From Medicago truncatula (Eukaryota > Streptophyta > Magnoliopsida > Fabales > Fabaceae): a DNA stretch of 64,000 nt. Under the pieces are notes generated by a model. That model made no database searches, had not been told where the DNA came from, and was given only the letters and a program-made list of their open reading frames with translations. Made by a program: the position numbers and the translations under genes. Positions 10,971-21,876 of the stretch are shown here, piece after piece (the stretch's first letter is position 1; each line of letters opens with the position of its first letter). The stretch is taken from NCBI RefSeq assembly GCF_003473485.1, contig NC_053049.1, forward strand, positions 17,732,001 through 17,796,000. The letters are read 5' to 3'.

Positions 10971-11898
10971 CGTTATCAATGTGATCTTCTAATACTAAAA
11001 ACTTGTTCCTGAGTCCTACCTTCTTTTTTAATACAAAAAAAATGTTTATTTAAGATACTACATTTGATTACTATTTAAAATTCCACCTTCCATGTAATAT
11101 GTGATTGTGAATTTGTGAGTGCCAAAGTTTGTATGAATGTAGAGAAAATGTCTAACACATTCAGTAAGTTTGTGAGTGCCATATTGTCTAACCTGCTTTC
11201 CAGGCATTCTTGTAATTCTTGATATTGTCTTGTGATATACCATTTATGTACCTGTAATAATGGAAAGTTTTTGCATAGAGCCACCAAGATCAAAGACATT
11301 ATGAATTCATAAACTATGGCCAAAACAACTCTAGGTGAAATACTTGTATCGATATCCACTGCAAAATAAATTTTGGTATATCAAACTTGAACCACTCTAA
11401 TGCATTTACATGAACAAAGACATGCCATGCCAATGAAAAGCCGACCTTTAGACTATGTTTGGGTGTTGGGTTGGAGAGGAAGACTTGTTTTTCATTTCTA
11501 AATTAAAGAAATTATAAAATGATTCTAAACTCGATTAAAAAGGTGACGAGAAGATATAGGCTTAGCCCTCTAAAACATTCCCCTCCAAAATCAATAATAG
11601 ACCGTTAGTATCAAGAAAATGGCAGGTATTTCGGTTAGTTAGTTTTCCTTTAGCCCTATAGCAAATGTGCAAATTTTTCTTTCGCTTTCGATCCTTCTCC
11701 AGACACAAGATTTTCAATACATCCACCCTGCTCTTAGGGATGTAACAATATTCAAACAGGACTGGAAGTCTGGAACTATAGTGTAGTAGGGTTCAGTGAA
11801 ACTCATTCTTTTCAATGCATCTTCTGAATCAGTTCAATCAACAACCACAACATAAAAACAGAAATTAGTAGTTGATTGTTCTGAAGGCCAGAAAGTAT
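10971..11898. repeat. Segment shared with the F-box region (two blocks)
   Basis: 11263-11897 aligns colinearly with 35234-35870 at high identity: both contain AGACATTATGAATTCATAAA, AGATATAGGCTTAGCCCTCT and end CCAGAAAGTA. The preceding part, 10971-11098, aligns with 38392-38482 (shared TGTTTATTTAAGATACTAC). The two other copies lie downstream of F-box/LRR pseudogenes, so this is probably the 3' flank of a lost third F-box copy. A minus-strand open frame (11075-11359) across the junction has no recognised domain. Confidence 0.8.
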
Positions 11899-12264
11899 AT
11901 TTCTTATGGTTTCTAAAGACACGGGGAAAGTAATTGCTGAATTATCTGAATGCGGGGGGATTTGAGCGTGATAGTTCTAACTTTTACGTGGGGTATGTTA
12001 GAAGATTTTCACATTCAAGAGTTGTTTATCTGAATGTGTGTTCAAAGTTGTGTTCCAAACGTGTAACGGTGAATGAACGAAAAATTATTTTTAAGTTCAA
12101 AGCCCCGAGGCGTGAATCACCCATCGCGAGCTGGGGTTCTTCCGGACAGTGATGTCGCAGTTGCGAGCTGGTAGGGTCCTTACCAGTTGGCAGTGAGTTT
12201 CCCTTCTTCAGAGTCTTTCTGATTCCTTCATAGGACGAGGTCACCAACCTCAAATTCTCGTCGG

Positions 12265-12921
12265 ATGACTTTTTTGTTGTGTTGGGTGGCTATTTTTTGT
12301 TTTAGCGTGGATGGTGACGGTTACTGTGGTTACCGAGTTGTAGCTGAAAATCTTGGCCTTGGTTCTGATAGTTACAGACTAGTCTGCCTTGCTCTCATTA
12401 AGGAACTGACAGGTAAGAGGAATGATTATCTGGGAATATTTGGGGGTAAAGATCGACTACAAGTTCTTATTGACTCGTTGTACCCTTCAAAGGTAAAGAC
12501 TTCAATTTTGCCGGAAGAAAAATGGTTGACAGTGCCAGATATGGGACACATCATTGCAACATTATATGGTAAAGTTGTAGTTGTTTTGAAATATGGAAAC
12601 GGTTTTTCAGAAACATGTTTTCCTCTTCGTGGTTGTCCTCCAGCTAATCCATCTTCGCGAATTATGTGCCTAGGATTGATTCCTAACCACTTTGTTCATG
12701 TGTTTCTGAGACCTGGATGCCCAATACCTCCAACAACACCGCAGTGGAAAAGTTACAGAAGACCAGAGACTCAAGTTTGGGAGGATCACTTTGTTGCGAG
12801 GCAGTGTATGTTTAATGAATTAAAGAATATTGAAAAAGGCGACCAACGACCGAAAGAAACAAATAAAAATGATCCAATTGTGTGTGATGACGATGGAGAT
12901 GATATGTTGAAGACAAACTAA
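12265..12921 (+). CDS. OTU-like cysteine protease exon, probably MULE-associated
   Basis: The frame opens at 12265, but the real exon probably starts at 12306, after a T-rich tract and AG; the residues before it look like translated intron. It then reads VDGDGYCGYRVVAENLGLGS, where D-G-D-G-x-C-G is the OTU catalytic Cys block, and later NHFVHVFLRPGCPIPP, which supplies the expected His. The product ends at 218 residues after an acidic tail. OTU domains are deubiquitinase-type proteases; in plants this version is often joined to Mutator-like (MULE/FAR1) transposases. No transposase frame is visible upstream on this strand, so this is likely a separated 3' exon. Intact frame through the domain; function inferred from motif only. 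Confidence 0.65.
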   Translation: MTFLLCWVAIFCFSVDGDGYCGYRVVAENLGLGSDSYRLVCLALIKELTGKRNDYLGIFGGKDRLQVLIDSLYPSKVKTSILPEEKWLTVPDMGHIIATLYGKVVVVLKYGNGFSETCFPLRGCPPANPSSRIMCLGLIPNHFVHVFLRPGCPIPPTTPQWKSYRRPETQVWEDHFVARQCMFNELKNIEKGDQRPKETNKNDPIVCDDDGDDMLKTN

Positions 12922-13638
12922 TTTTGATTGTATTCTTTTGGTTATGTGTTTTGCTTTTTGTTGTTTGTTTTAATGGATTTTGTATTGGTTATAACAACGT
13001 TGAGTTACTTATTTTAAATATTTAATGACATACACTATTTAGGAGCTTAAAGTTGTGATTCATATTGTTTATGACGTTGTCGACCTAGTTGGTGCTGCAA
13101 TTGCAAGTCTGGTGTTAGAAAATAGTGATCAGAATGGTGAAGAGAAGGTTAAACCTGTTCTACATGCAGTGTTGACTCATCTTATGTCAACTAGTAAAGA
13201 GATAGTAATCAATGCTGTGAAGTGTGATCATATTGATCAATTGACTGCATGAGGAAAGTGAGAATGGGATTAGTTAATTACTTAATCTGTTTGGTATTAA
13301 GAGTTTGGCTTAGAAGCCGAATCTGTTCTTGTAAATGTATTCCCTCTTGTCTGTAAAATTAGTTTGATGTTTCACACTCTATCTGAAATGGCTTAGAATC
13401 CGAATCTGTTCTTGTAAATATATTCACAACAGATTCTTTTCATTAATCAAACAATTTCTATTTTAAATATTTAATGGATTTTGTATTGGTTATAACAACG
13501 TTGAATTTTTAGACTTCAAAATAATTCATGTTACAATTTCTAATCATACAACTTAACAATGTACCATTGGTACGACAATCATCACATTCCAGACTCTATA
13601 AAAATCTACTCAAACATAATGGAATAATACTCTAAACT
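12922..13638 (+). other. 3' flank of the OTU exon with short local duplications
   Basis: A block containing GGATTTTGTATTGGTTATAA occurs at about 12973-13005 and 13471-13506. A second block, GAATCTGTTCTTGTAAAT, is at about 13320 and 13400. A 65-residue frame (13055-13252: DVVDLVGAAIASLVLENSDQ) looks protein-like but I do not recognise it. It could be a further exon of the OTU gene. Confidence 0.35.
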
Positions 13639-14237
13639 TAATTTGGAAAGCGGGTAATGACCATATGTTCAATGATGTGATTAAAGGGTTGGAGGAGTTA
13701 GTTGAAGAGATACAGGTTTTATCTTGGCGGTGGATGATGGGAACGAGGGATACTCCGGTGTGTTTGTTCTATGAGTGGAAGTGGTGCCTGGAGGAGTGTT
13801 TGCAGAGGTAGAGGGGGAGGGCAGGGACTGGTGGTCTGTGGTGTGATATTTTCTGGTGCTGATGCGTGTTTTTCTGCTAAACTGTGCAGCTGTTCCTGCT
13901 GTTTTTCTGCTGCTAATTGGCCGCTGTTGTGTGCAGAGAGCAGCACTGCCTGCTGCGTTCTTGCTTCTCTTGGGTATGGCAGTGTTTGGGTTTGTTATAT
14001 CCCCCTTTGCTGTTTTGTGTTGGCTTTCGGGGAGGAGTTATGGAATTGAATTCCAGTGTATTTAGCTAGATTTCAATGTCGTATCTTTGCTTTTGGTGGG
14101 GTTTTCTCGTTTTTGTATTTGGTGTTTTCTTGGTGTTTTGGTGGATGTTACACCTATATGCGGCATCTTTGTATTTTTTCTCCGCCTCTAAGCGTCTTGC
14201 TAACCTGTTATAGTTGGCAACTTTAAATCAAAAGAAT
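13639..14237 (+). mobile_element. 5'-truncated L1-type LINE, 3' end
   Basis: The frame LIWKAGNDHMFNDVIKGLEE then QVLSWRWMMGTRDTPVCLFY, with EWKWCLEECLQ, is the usual C-terminal end of plant LINE ORF2, stopping near 13810. The rest is the G/T-rich 3' untranslated tail ending near CCTGTTATAGTTGG. The overlapping Trp/Cys-rich frames in 13771-14065 are within this tail and are not genes. Confidence 0.65.
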
Positions 14238-14671
14238 AACAAAGCTGCAGCAACCAATTCATCCACCAATTTGAATAAACTAGCACGGCAGTGTTGGATT
14301 AATTAGCCACGCAACGTTCACAATGGTTCAAGGCACCAACAGTAGCACAATAATGAATCAGAATTGGAATTAACTTAAAACAGGAACAAGTAGCACGCAT
14401 AGCAACAGAGTAATTAATTGAGATCTTTTTTTGAATTAATTGAATGGCAGTAAATAGGAGAATAGCAGCACTCGGAATTTATATGGAATAGTAGTAGTAG
14501 TAATATTGATTTAAATCAGCAACAAAAGTATGAAAGCTGAGAATTGAAATTACAAAATTTCATAAATCCATTCAAATGTCATAACGACCAAGTACATAGG
14601 TTCATAAGGACCAACTACATAGGTTCATATCCAACTTCTTCAAACATAAAACTCAAAACAATATACAGACA
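14238..14671. other. Spacer downstream of the PMD gene
   Basis: Probable 3' UTR and intergenic sequence of the minus-strand gene that ends at 14672. No other feature. Confidence 0.4.
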
Positions 14672-16276
14672 TCACTCAGGCTGTGAACTATATTGCCTGA
14701 CCTTTCTCCGCTTACGCCTCAATGACTTGTACTGAGTCGCAGGCGTGGCCTGAGCTACAATCTGTTTCATAGCCATGTATAAAGGAGTGTCTGCGTACTC
14801 CTGATTCTGTTCAATGGAATTAATTGCCAGGGCCCTGATCCTGCAGATGACAGACAATGGCTCAACACCATGTTCCTCCTCCTCTAAGAGAACCTCTAGA
14901 TTAGCGGGCCTCGGCGGATTATTAGGAACATTAGGTATCAATAAAGGGCACGAGACCTTGTAGAACCACAGAAAGTATCCATTCTCAGAATCCCAATCAT
15001 TGTCCACAAGTAGTCCACGGTCTTCTTCAGAAATCAGATGCAGATTATAATCCTGGAAAGCCTCTGCCTTCTGATGAATGCTCAATGAGTGCGGTGCGGC
15101 AATAGCAGGATTTCTAGGAATAGTTTGAACATATCCAAATTGCCTCAGCACACGCTCTGGCAAGTGTGTTCGAAAACATGACATGCCGCACATTATCCAC
15201 CCTGAAAACCAAATGATGTCCTCCAACGGATGACTCTCTCGATGACAATCATATGGATAGAAAATGATGTCATCAACCAAAATACGATCCAATGCCGCCC
15301 TGTAAGAATACTCCACAGCAATGCCCTTTTTATGCATGAACCGACAAGCGCGTGGACGATCCTCTCTATAACTCATATCAATATCCCTCGGACAAATTCT
15401 TGGAAAGTGTTCATATATCCATGCCTAAAAAAATAAAAAAAATTATATCATTAAACATGATGTGTGAAAATCAAAATTATATCATTAAACATGATGTGCG
15501 AAAATCTGATAAATATTATAAATTTAACAATTTAAGATATAAAATTTTACCTGCGTCAAACAAGTGTAGCCAGACAAGGACGCACATTTGGGTTTAGTCA
15601 TCTTACATAGATAATCGTATAGGAAAGCAAGAGCAGAGGCACCCCATGACCATTGATTAACTGTAGTCAGATCGTCAAAGTATTTCAAGTAAACAACACA
15701 ACAACCACTACCAGTCTTATCACTAAACAATGTGCAGCCAACTAGATAGAGCAAGAAAGCTCTAATGCACCGAGTCTGGTACCATTCCAATGTTACTTCC
15801 TCCTCAGGCTGATTCGATACGTATTTGCTTTGTTCAAATATTTCGTGTAAATATTCAGAAGCCAGCCATAGGTGATACGAGCTGAATTCATACTTTTGGT
15901 CTCCGCGACACTCCGCTCGATCCAATCCTAAGTAGTCAACCAAGTACGCTGTCCCCTGACTAGTAGTCAAGGTCTTATGGAATAGCGGATTACCTCCAAT
16001 AGGTATATGCAGCAAGCAAGAGACGTCATCCAAGGTGATAGTCATTTCACCTACAGGAAGGTGAAAACTGCTCGTCTCTGAGTGCCACCTCTCTGAGAAA
16101 GCAATCAAGAGGCCATGGTCCACCTGGCCATAGTTTGTCTTCAAGAGCGGGTAAAGACTAGATGCCCTGATTACATTCCAAAACCACCCCATATCATCAA
16201 CCTCCGGAGGTAGTGATTCTTTCAAGTCTATTATTCGCTTGGCATTGTTAAGCACCCTAGGGGTTTTACCACAGTC
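14672..16276 (-). CDS. Plant mobile domain (PMD, MAIN-like) protein, 5' part not found
   Basis: Two minus-strand exons, 16276-15551 (242 codons) and 15424-14672 (250 codons plus stop), join in phase at [14 protein letters not shown] with GT-AG edges. Exon 1 carries the PMD signature: [40 protein letters not shown], then [29 protein letters not shown] and [15 protein letters not shown]. Exon 2 continues PMD-like ([12 protein letters not shown]) and ends basic ([14 protein letters not shown]). PMD proteins include MAIN/MAIL, needed for silencing and genome stability, and many copies ride in MULE and retro-elements; databases often mislabel them 'serine/threonine phosphatase 7 long form'. Upstream of 16276 there is a TTTCACAG acceptor, so at least one 5' exon is missing or unrecognised. 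The frame is intact. Host gene or transposon passenger cannot be decided here. Confidence 0.85.
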
Positions 16277-17025
16277 CTGTGAAAAAAAAATGGACAGAAG
16301 AAAAAAAATCAATTTCCAAAAATGAACACACAAATCCAGTCAATACATACAATTTACGTAAAATATGAAAGCTATCAATATAAATGCGCTAAACTAATAT
16401 GCTACCAAAACAAATAATTATAATAATGATGCAGGAGTGCTTAATTAGCAAATTGGAATTGTTCTATATGAAGGTATAGTTTTGGAGCTGAATCAGTAAA
16501 GAATCACCATGACAAGAGAAATCACAAAACAAGCACCATAGTATTAAATGTATTATAGCACACCAAGAGTACCCGTTACACTACTTGAAATAATAGCAGA
16601 TCAGTGTGTATTTTCTTCCATTAAAGATCAATTTAGAAATACCAAAATAATTTTGTTCACAAAAAATCGTATAAGACCAAAAATTATTCAAATACCATAA
16701 AATTTTGTTCTTGTATTGTTTTATCTTATATAGTGTTGTTCAGTCTAGTACTTAGCAGATCAAACGTACCCTAAGTATTCGTTTATGAGTGTGGGATTGG
16801 ATTACGTAGTATAATTCACCTCACTAGTTCGGTTGACGAGTTAAGGAAAATCGATGTAATTTTAAACATAATGTCGAAGCTTGGAACCTTCAAAAGTTTT
16901 GTATATGGATTATAAAGATACATACATGCTTTTAAACTGCATTATTGTTATATCGTAAATATTTATATTGTGGCTGCAATTACGGTTAATTGCAATTTAA
17001 ACCACCTGCATCTTAATATCAACTT
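16277..17025. other. Spacer upstream of the PMD exons
   Basis: AT-rich. I could not identify the missing first PMD exon; no other gene is seen. Confidence 0.4.
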
Positions 17026-17380
17026 CTAGGTGTGTTTGTTTCAAGTTTATCAAATTTATTTCTAGGAATAACATTCCTTGGAATATAAAGATGGGAATTT
17101 TATTCCAAGGAATTTAGGAAAAATATGTTTGGTTAGCTTTATAATATTTCTAGGAACCATAAAAATAGGGATTATAATAGGTAAACTATTTATGAATTTA
17201 TTCTCATTTCCATGGGAACTTTATTCCCACCCTTTTCCTTGGGAAATTTTTTCTATTCCCAGGAACATTTTATACCCGGGAATAAAATTTAGTAAACTTG
17301 TAACAAACATAGGTATATACATTCCTATCATTTTATTCCCGAGAATCAAAAATTATAACTTGAAACAAACAAACCCCTAG
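17026..17380. mobile_element. MITE with about 20-bp terminal inverted repeats
   Basis: The left end CTAGGTGTGTTTGTTTCAAG is complementary to the right end CTTGAAACAAACAAACCCCT apart from a short indel. The 355-bp body is full of ATTCC/GGAAT words and is itself partly palindromic. No clear target duplication outside the CTAG ends. The GTGTTTGTTT start suggests hAT-like ancestry, tentative. Confidence 0.7.
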
Positions 17381-18504
17381 AAATAGCAAATTATTAGAAC
17401 ATGATTTCAATCAAAAAGAGTTCATTACAATTCAATCAAAAAAAGTTCATTACAACCTAGTAGAATGTGCTTCTGATTTTAGTTGTTTTTGTGGTCCCTT
17501 TGTTTTGGGTTATTTTCTTTGTCCTTTGTTGTCCTCTCTAATCTTTATCTGTAGGTCCCACCTTTCATTGCTGCTACTTTTATTTATAAATGGGTCAGAG
17601 ACCTCCTATTTCACACATACATATGAATCATAACAGTTACTAATAATATTTGTCACTATTTAATCATAATACCTATGATTAAAATGATACTAATAAATAA
17701 AGTTAGAGGACTCACATAACACAAACTCTAACGTTTATTTGAATAAAACTAACAGAAATGACTAAATGTAGTAATTGTGAGAAACTTAGAGGACCAAAAT
17801 AAATAGGACCAATCCAATATCAATTAAATAGTTAGAGGATCAAAAGGTAATTTAGCCTATATTTTTTCAGTAAACAAATTTTGTTATGAATTGGAGTAAA
17901 AGGGATGCTTCTCTTTTTATGAAAAAAAAAAAAAGAGGTACACTAGCAATAAGTACATATTAGACACAAATCACACGGTTGAAAACAAAATAATTATTCA
18001 AGAAATTTATGAAATAAATATCATTTGGTGATTTACTAGAGTTAGGGACCAGTTTAAATTATTGATAATAAAAAGACCTATTTGAAGGTGTTATACGTTA
18101 GGGGTTAAAAATTTATTTGAATTTGAAATAATAACATTCACCACATGTTAATTTTTCCATACAATCTTATAGCATTTCACTTTATCAATTATTTAATTTA
18201 ATCAATCAATCATATAATCACATGTCTAATAGATTTAATAAAAAAAATGTCAAACAAATTCCTAAAAATGTCAACTTAAATTCTTCATATTTAAATACAA
18301 ATATACTAAGAATCAAAAGATAAATTTTATCATAAAGTTAGCTATATTTGCATTTATCCTCTTGTCAAAAGAAAATATGCATGCAACATTGCTTCTTCAC
18401 TTTTTCGAACATATCATAACAGAATCAAGTGTGTGCAGTGATTGATTTAGCACTTCAATTAAGATTGTTTTTCATACAAAAGTGTAAAGATTAATATCTA
18501 CTAT
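17381..18504. other. AT-rich spacer, no gene seen
   Basis: No supported gene or RNA. Only A/T runs. Confidence 0.5.
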
Positions 18505-18800
18505 ATATGTAGTTGAGACTCATTTAAAAGGTTAATGTATTCTAATAAATGTTTTTCATACAAACTCGTTAAAAAACTAACTTTCGATTAATTTTTTAAG
18601 CGACATTGATATTTTTTTACGATAGATATACGAAATGACAATAATCAATGTATGTATTTGATAATCCTTTTTAAGGTGGGACGCATTCTCAAATTCTACG
18701 TATGCGAGAACTTTAGTACATCGGACTACCATTTTATACGAAATGACAATAGTAAATGAAAATTCACACACAAAAAGATGAATTAGTATTAGAACCTCAA
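18505..18800. repeat. Dispersed repeat, copy 1 (pair of 31050-31330)
   Basis: Shares GAGACTCATTTAAAAGGTTA, AATGTTTTTCATAC, ACTAACTTTC and GATAGATATAC in the same order and orientation as 31050-31330, at roughly three-quarters identity by eye. No coding frame or terminal repeats, so the class is unknown. Confidence 0.65.
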
Positions 18801-19520
18801 TCACAATATCTCTTTCTTAACAATTTAGAATTTTTTTTTTGTTGATTCAATTAATGCTTGTGAACTACTTGTTACCTATTATAATCCAATTAATTGATTT
18901 GACTTTTTGTTTTTTTGATAGTTTTGTTGGCATCAAGCAAGTAGTGTTTGGTGGAGAAGAATTTGAGAATTGGAAAGAGGATTTAACATCAGAGGATTCA
19001 GGTTATGGTGTTCATAAGATCTAGCCAATTTTCTAGGGATATGGACAAATGAAGAGTAAATCATGGTTACAATTGTTATCAAACTTTATACAAGTTTTTT
19101 ACTAACAACAAAAATAAATGAGAAAAATATGTATTGGAATTTGGATGTATGTTTTGCGCAAGAGAGGGAGATTTGGTCGTGGACAATTAAGATAAAATAA
19201 TAATGTGATAAAAAAGTTAACAATCGACGTTATTCAATTTTACTAATCATAATTATAATTATATTGTCAAAAACTAAATATTTGACATAACTTATAGCGT
19301 TGATAATAAGTTAAAATCTTTAAATTCAAAGATTTTTTTTTAATCTTAGTGAAATTTATAATTGCTTTTGTTCCTTTAGTTTTATCTACGCAATTTGAAA
19401 GTATAGAAATCAAAGGACTTTCAAGGAAAAAAACAAAATAACAGTGATTGTGATTTGATAAACAGAGATTCAATTCTGCATAACACTGTTCAGTGACTTG
19501 ATTCAGTGACTTAGAGTCTC
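18801..19520. other. AT-rich spacer with one exon-like scrap
   Basis: At about 18921-19024, after TTTTTTTGATAG, a plus-strand frame reads VVFGGEEFENWKEDLTSEDS and stops. It is more protein-like than its surroundings but I do not recognise it. The rest holds nothing supported. Confidence 0.3.
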
Positions 19521-20620
19521 CTAATTACAATTATTACCCATAACCCTTTTCAATTCCGCTAATTCTTCATAAAAGCTTGAATATTCCTTCTGAACCTCAT
19601 TCTTGAGAAGTGCCTCACACTTCTCCATCATATCCACCATATTAGCCCTTTTAAGATCTCCCAAAACCATATGCACTTGATTTATTGGTGGTTTGGAATG
19701 GATAAAGGCAGTAAAGAATATGAAATAATGACCTGATTTGAGTAGTTGTTCTCTCATTATCACAAGAAGCCAGTTAAACTCATGAATTTTTAACCCCAAT
19801 ACGGTTGATAAACCGTATATTTGAAGGAGTTGTTTTTCTAGACCTCTTACACCAAAAGAGTTTACAACGGGAAATAAAAGTTTTTCATTTGGCATAATAT
19901 CAACTTTTAACATAGTGCTCAATAAAAAATTTATCTTTGTAAAATCAAAATATTTATCTTCGCATTGATAAGAGATGGCAAAGCTGAAGTTAGATAAATA
20001 GTCTTGGGTTTTTCTGTTTTAGTGTGAAAGAAATAGCCAAAGAAGGTAGTGATTCACGATATAAGCAAGTAACCAGAAAATCAAGTGCAGCGTTGTGCCA
20101 ACAAACCATTAATCCGCGGTATCGGATGAGGAAGGAAAACATCTTCAGAACGTGCGATGCATCTCCCATATGCATAAAAATCCGAATATATGAACCATTT
20201 ACCTTAGGTTGAAGACGCGATTTGGTTCTGGAGAAGCTGATTCCAAAGCCCCAGCTACCTTTTCAGCATCTTCGAGGATCGTTTTGAGCTTTACCCATAA
20301 ACTCGACCATGTCAAAGTAGCATTCATCAGTATTTGAAACATCGCTGAGGCGTTGCTTGGCCTTGGAAGCATATCTAGTTACGTTTCGTTCCGTCCGCCG
20401 CCGCAGTGGAAAAAAAATTGTTTCCGGCGGCCACGGAAACCCAAGTAGTGATTGGGTGTGCCGGAATGTGGTGGTTGATGGTGTTGCGGATGATCAGAAA
20501 ACTGAGGCGGCTCTTGAGGTTGTTTTTTCTGGTGGTGAGAGGAACGGTGAAGGAACTAGCGTGTTCAATCAGGCGGCTCATAAAGTTGTTTTTTCTGGTG
20601 ATGGGATTGAGAAAGAGTGA
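19521..20620 (-). pseudogene. Unrecognised gene with presequence-like N-terminus, copy A
   Basis: Minus strand. The N-terminal part (about 20620-20375) is rich in Arg, Ser and Thr (SRLSFLIIRN, HHIPAHPITTWVSVAAG, FFSTAAADGT), like a mitochondrial targeting peptide. A middle part reads VTRYASKAKQR, HMGDASHVLKMFSFLIRYRG. The C-terminal exon (19922-19521 plus upstream residues FAISYQCEDKYFDFTKI) reads LKVDIMPNEKLLFPVVNSFG and ends ELKRVMGNNCN. Compared with copy C, a short block is missing at DGTK|RN and the frame changes there and again near MVEFMGK. The 5' coding part also has a local repeat (GTTGTTTTTTCTGGTG at about 20520 and 20586). I do not know the family. Best guess: a helical organelle protein gene that has decayed. 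Confidence 0.55.
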
Positions 20621-20639
20621 AGAAAGTAGGTTACCCTAT

Positions 20640-21159
20640 CTATCCTGTAGGGTATATATATAGAGTGGTGATACACAAACCATCCCATGTGGCATACCAC
20701 TTTGTACACCCTTCATGTGGCATTTTTTTAATAGTTAAATTGAGGGCAATTTTGTCCAACAACAAAAAGTAAGGGGCAATTTTGTAATACAGAAAGCCCT
20801 CACTTTTCTTTCCCATTCTCCTTCCCTTCTCCCTCTCACCGCCTTCTCTCTGTCCCGACCCTTTCCGGATGAAGACAACCACCGCGACGACGAAGGTTCC
20901 ACGAGGACAGGACAGTCCAATAACCAGTTCCAAAGTTCGTCCTCCCATCCCAACACCACCACCCACTGCCGGCGCCAAAAAATCTGCGAGAAGATTGTCT
21001 ATAACCATCGATGTCCTTAAATCAATCTCTCCACTTCCTCTCAATCAGTATTGCTTCACCATTGAAGGTGAGTTATTTCTTGTTTTTGTCTCTTCAACAT
21101 CTGGTGTGGTTGTTTGCATTTAAGGTTATTTGCCACATGATTGTTTACATCAAGTTTTT
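20640..21159. other. Sequence between copies A and B, origin unknown
   Basis: More GC-rich than its surroundings from about 20800 to 21060, with CT-rich then Pro/Thr-rich coding on the plus strand from 20869 (TPPPTAGAKKSARRLS). The 84-residue frame has no known domain. It could be the first exon of a captured gene or chance in a simple-composition tract. Confidence 0.25.
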
Positions 21160-21876
21160 CTTGAGAAGTTCCTCACACTTCTCCATCATATCCAGCATAT
21201 TAGCCCTTTTAAGATCTTCCAAAACCATATGCTCTTGATTTATTGGTGGTTTGGAATGGACAAAGGCAGTAAAGAATATGAAATAATGACCTGATTTGAG
21301 TAGCAGTTTTCTCATTACCACAAGAAGCCAGTTAAACTCATGAATTTTTAACCACAATACGGTTGATAAACCGTATATTTGAAGGAGCTGTTTTTCTAGA
21401 CCTCTTACACCAAAAGAGTTTCCAATGGGGAATAAAAGTTTTTCATTTGGCATAATACCAACTTTTAACATAGTGCTCAATAAAAAATTTATCTTTGTAA
21501 AATCAAAATATCTATCTTCGCATTGATAAGAGATGGCAAAGCTGAAGTTAGATAGATAGTCTTGGGTTTTTCTGTTTTAGTATGAAAGAAATACCTAAAG
21601 AAGGTAATGATTCACGATATAAGCAAGTAAACAGAAATCTCTCATATGCATCAAAATTCGAATAATATGAACCATTTCCCTTAGGTTGAAGACGCGATTT
21701 GGTTCAGGAGAAGCTGATTTCAAAGCCCCAACTACCTTTTCAGCATCTTCGAGGATCGTTTTGAGCTTACCCATAAACTCGACCATGTCAAAGTAGTATT
21801 CATCCGTATTTGAAACATCTCTGAGGCGTTGCTTGGCCTTGGAAGCATATCTAGTTATGTTTCGTTTCGTTCCGTC
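21160..21876 (-). pseudogene. Unrecognised gene, copy B (both ends truncated)
   Basis: Aligns with copy A over the C-terminal exon (LLFPIGNSFGVRGLEKQLLQ) and the middle (FMGKLKTILEDAEKVVGAL, ASPEPNRVFNLREMVHIIRI). It lacks about 90 bp coding for the GDASxxLKMFSFLIRYRG stretch, lacks the last C-terminal residues, and breaks off at 21876 where the LTR-like segment begins. Clearly not functional. Confidence 0.75.

Noticed and set aside
12026-12253. Minus-strand 75-codon frame opposite the OTU region
   Set aside because: No domain, and the opposite strand holds the sequence leading into the OTU exon.
13771-14065. Two overlapping Cys/Leu/Trp-rich frames on the plus strand and one on the minus
   Set aside because: They lie in the G/T-rich 3' UTR of a LINE tail; overlapping frames with such composition are chance products.
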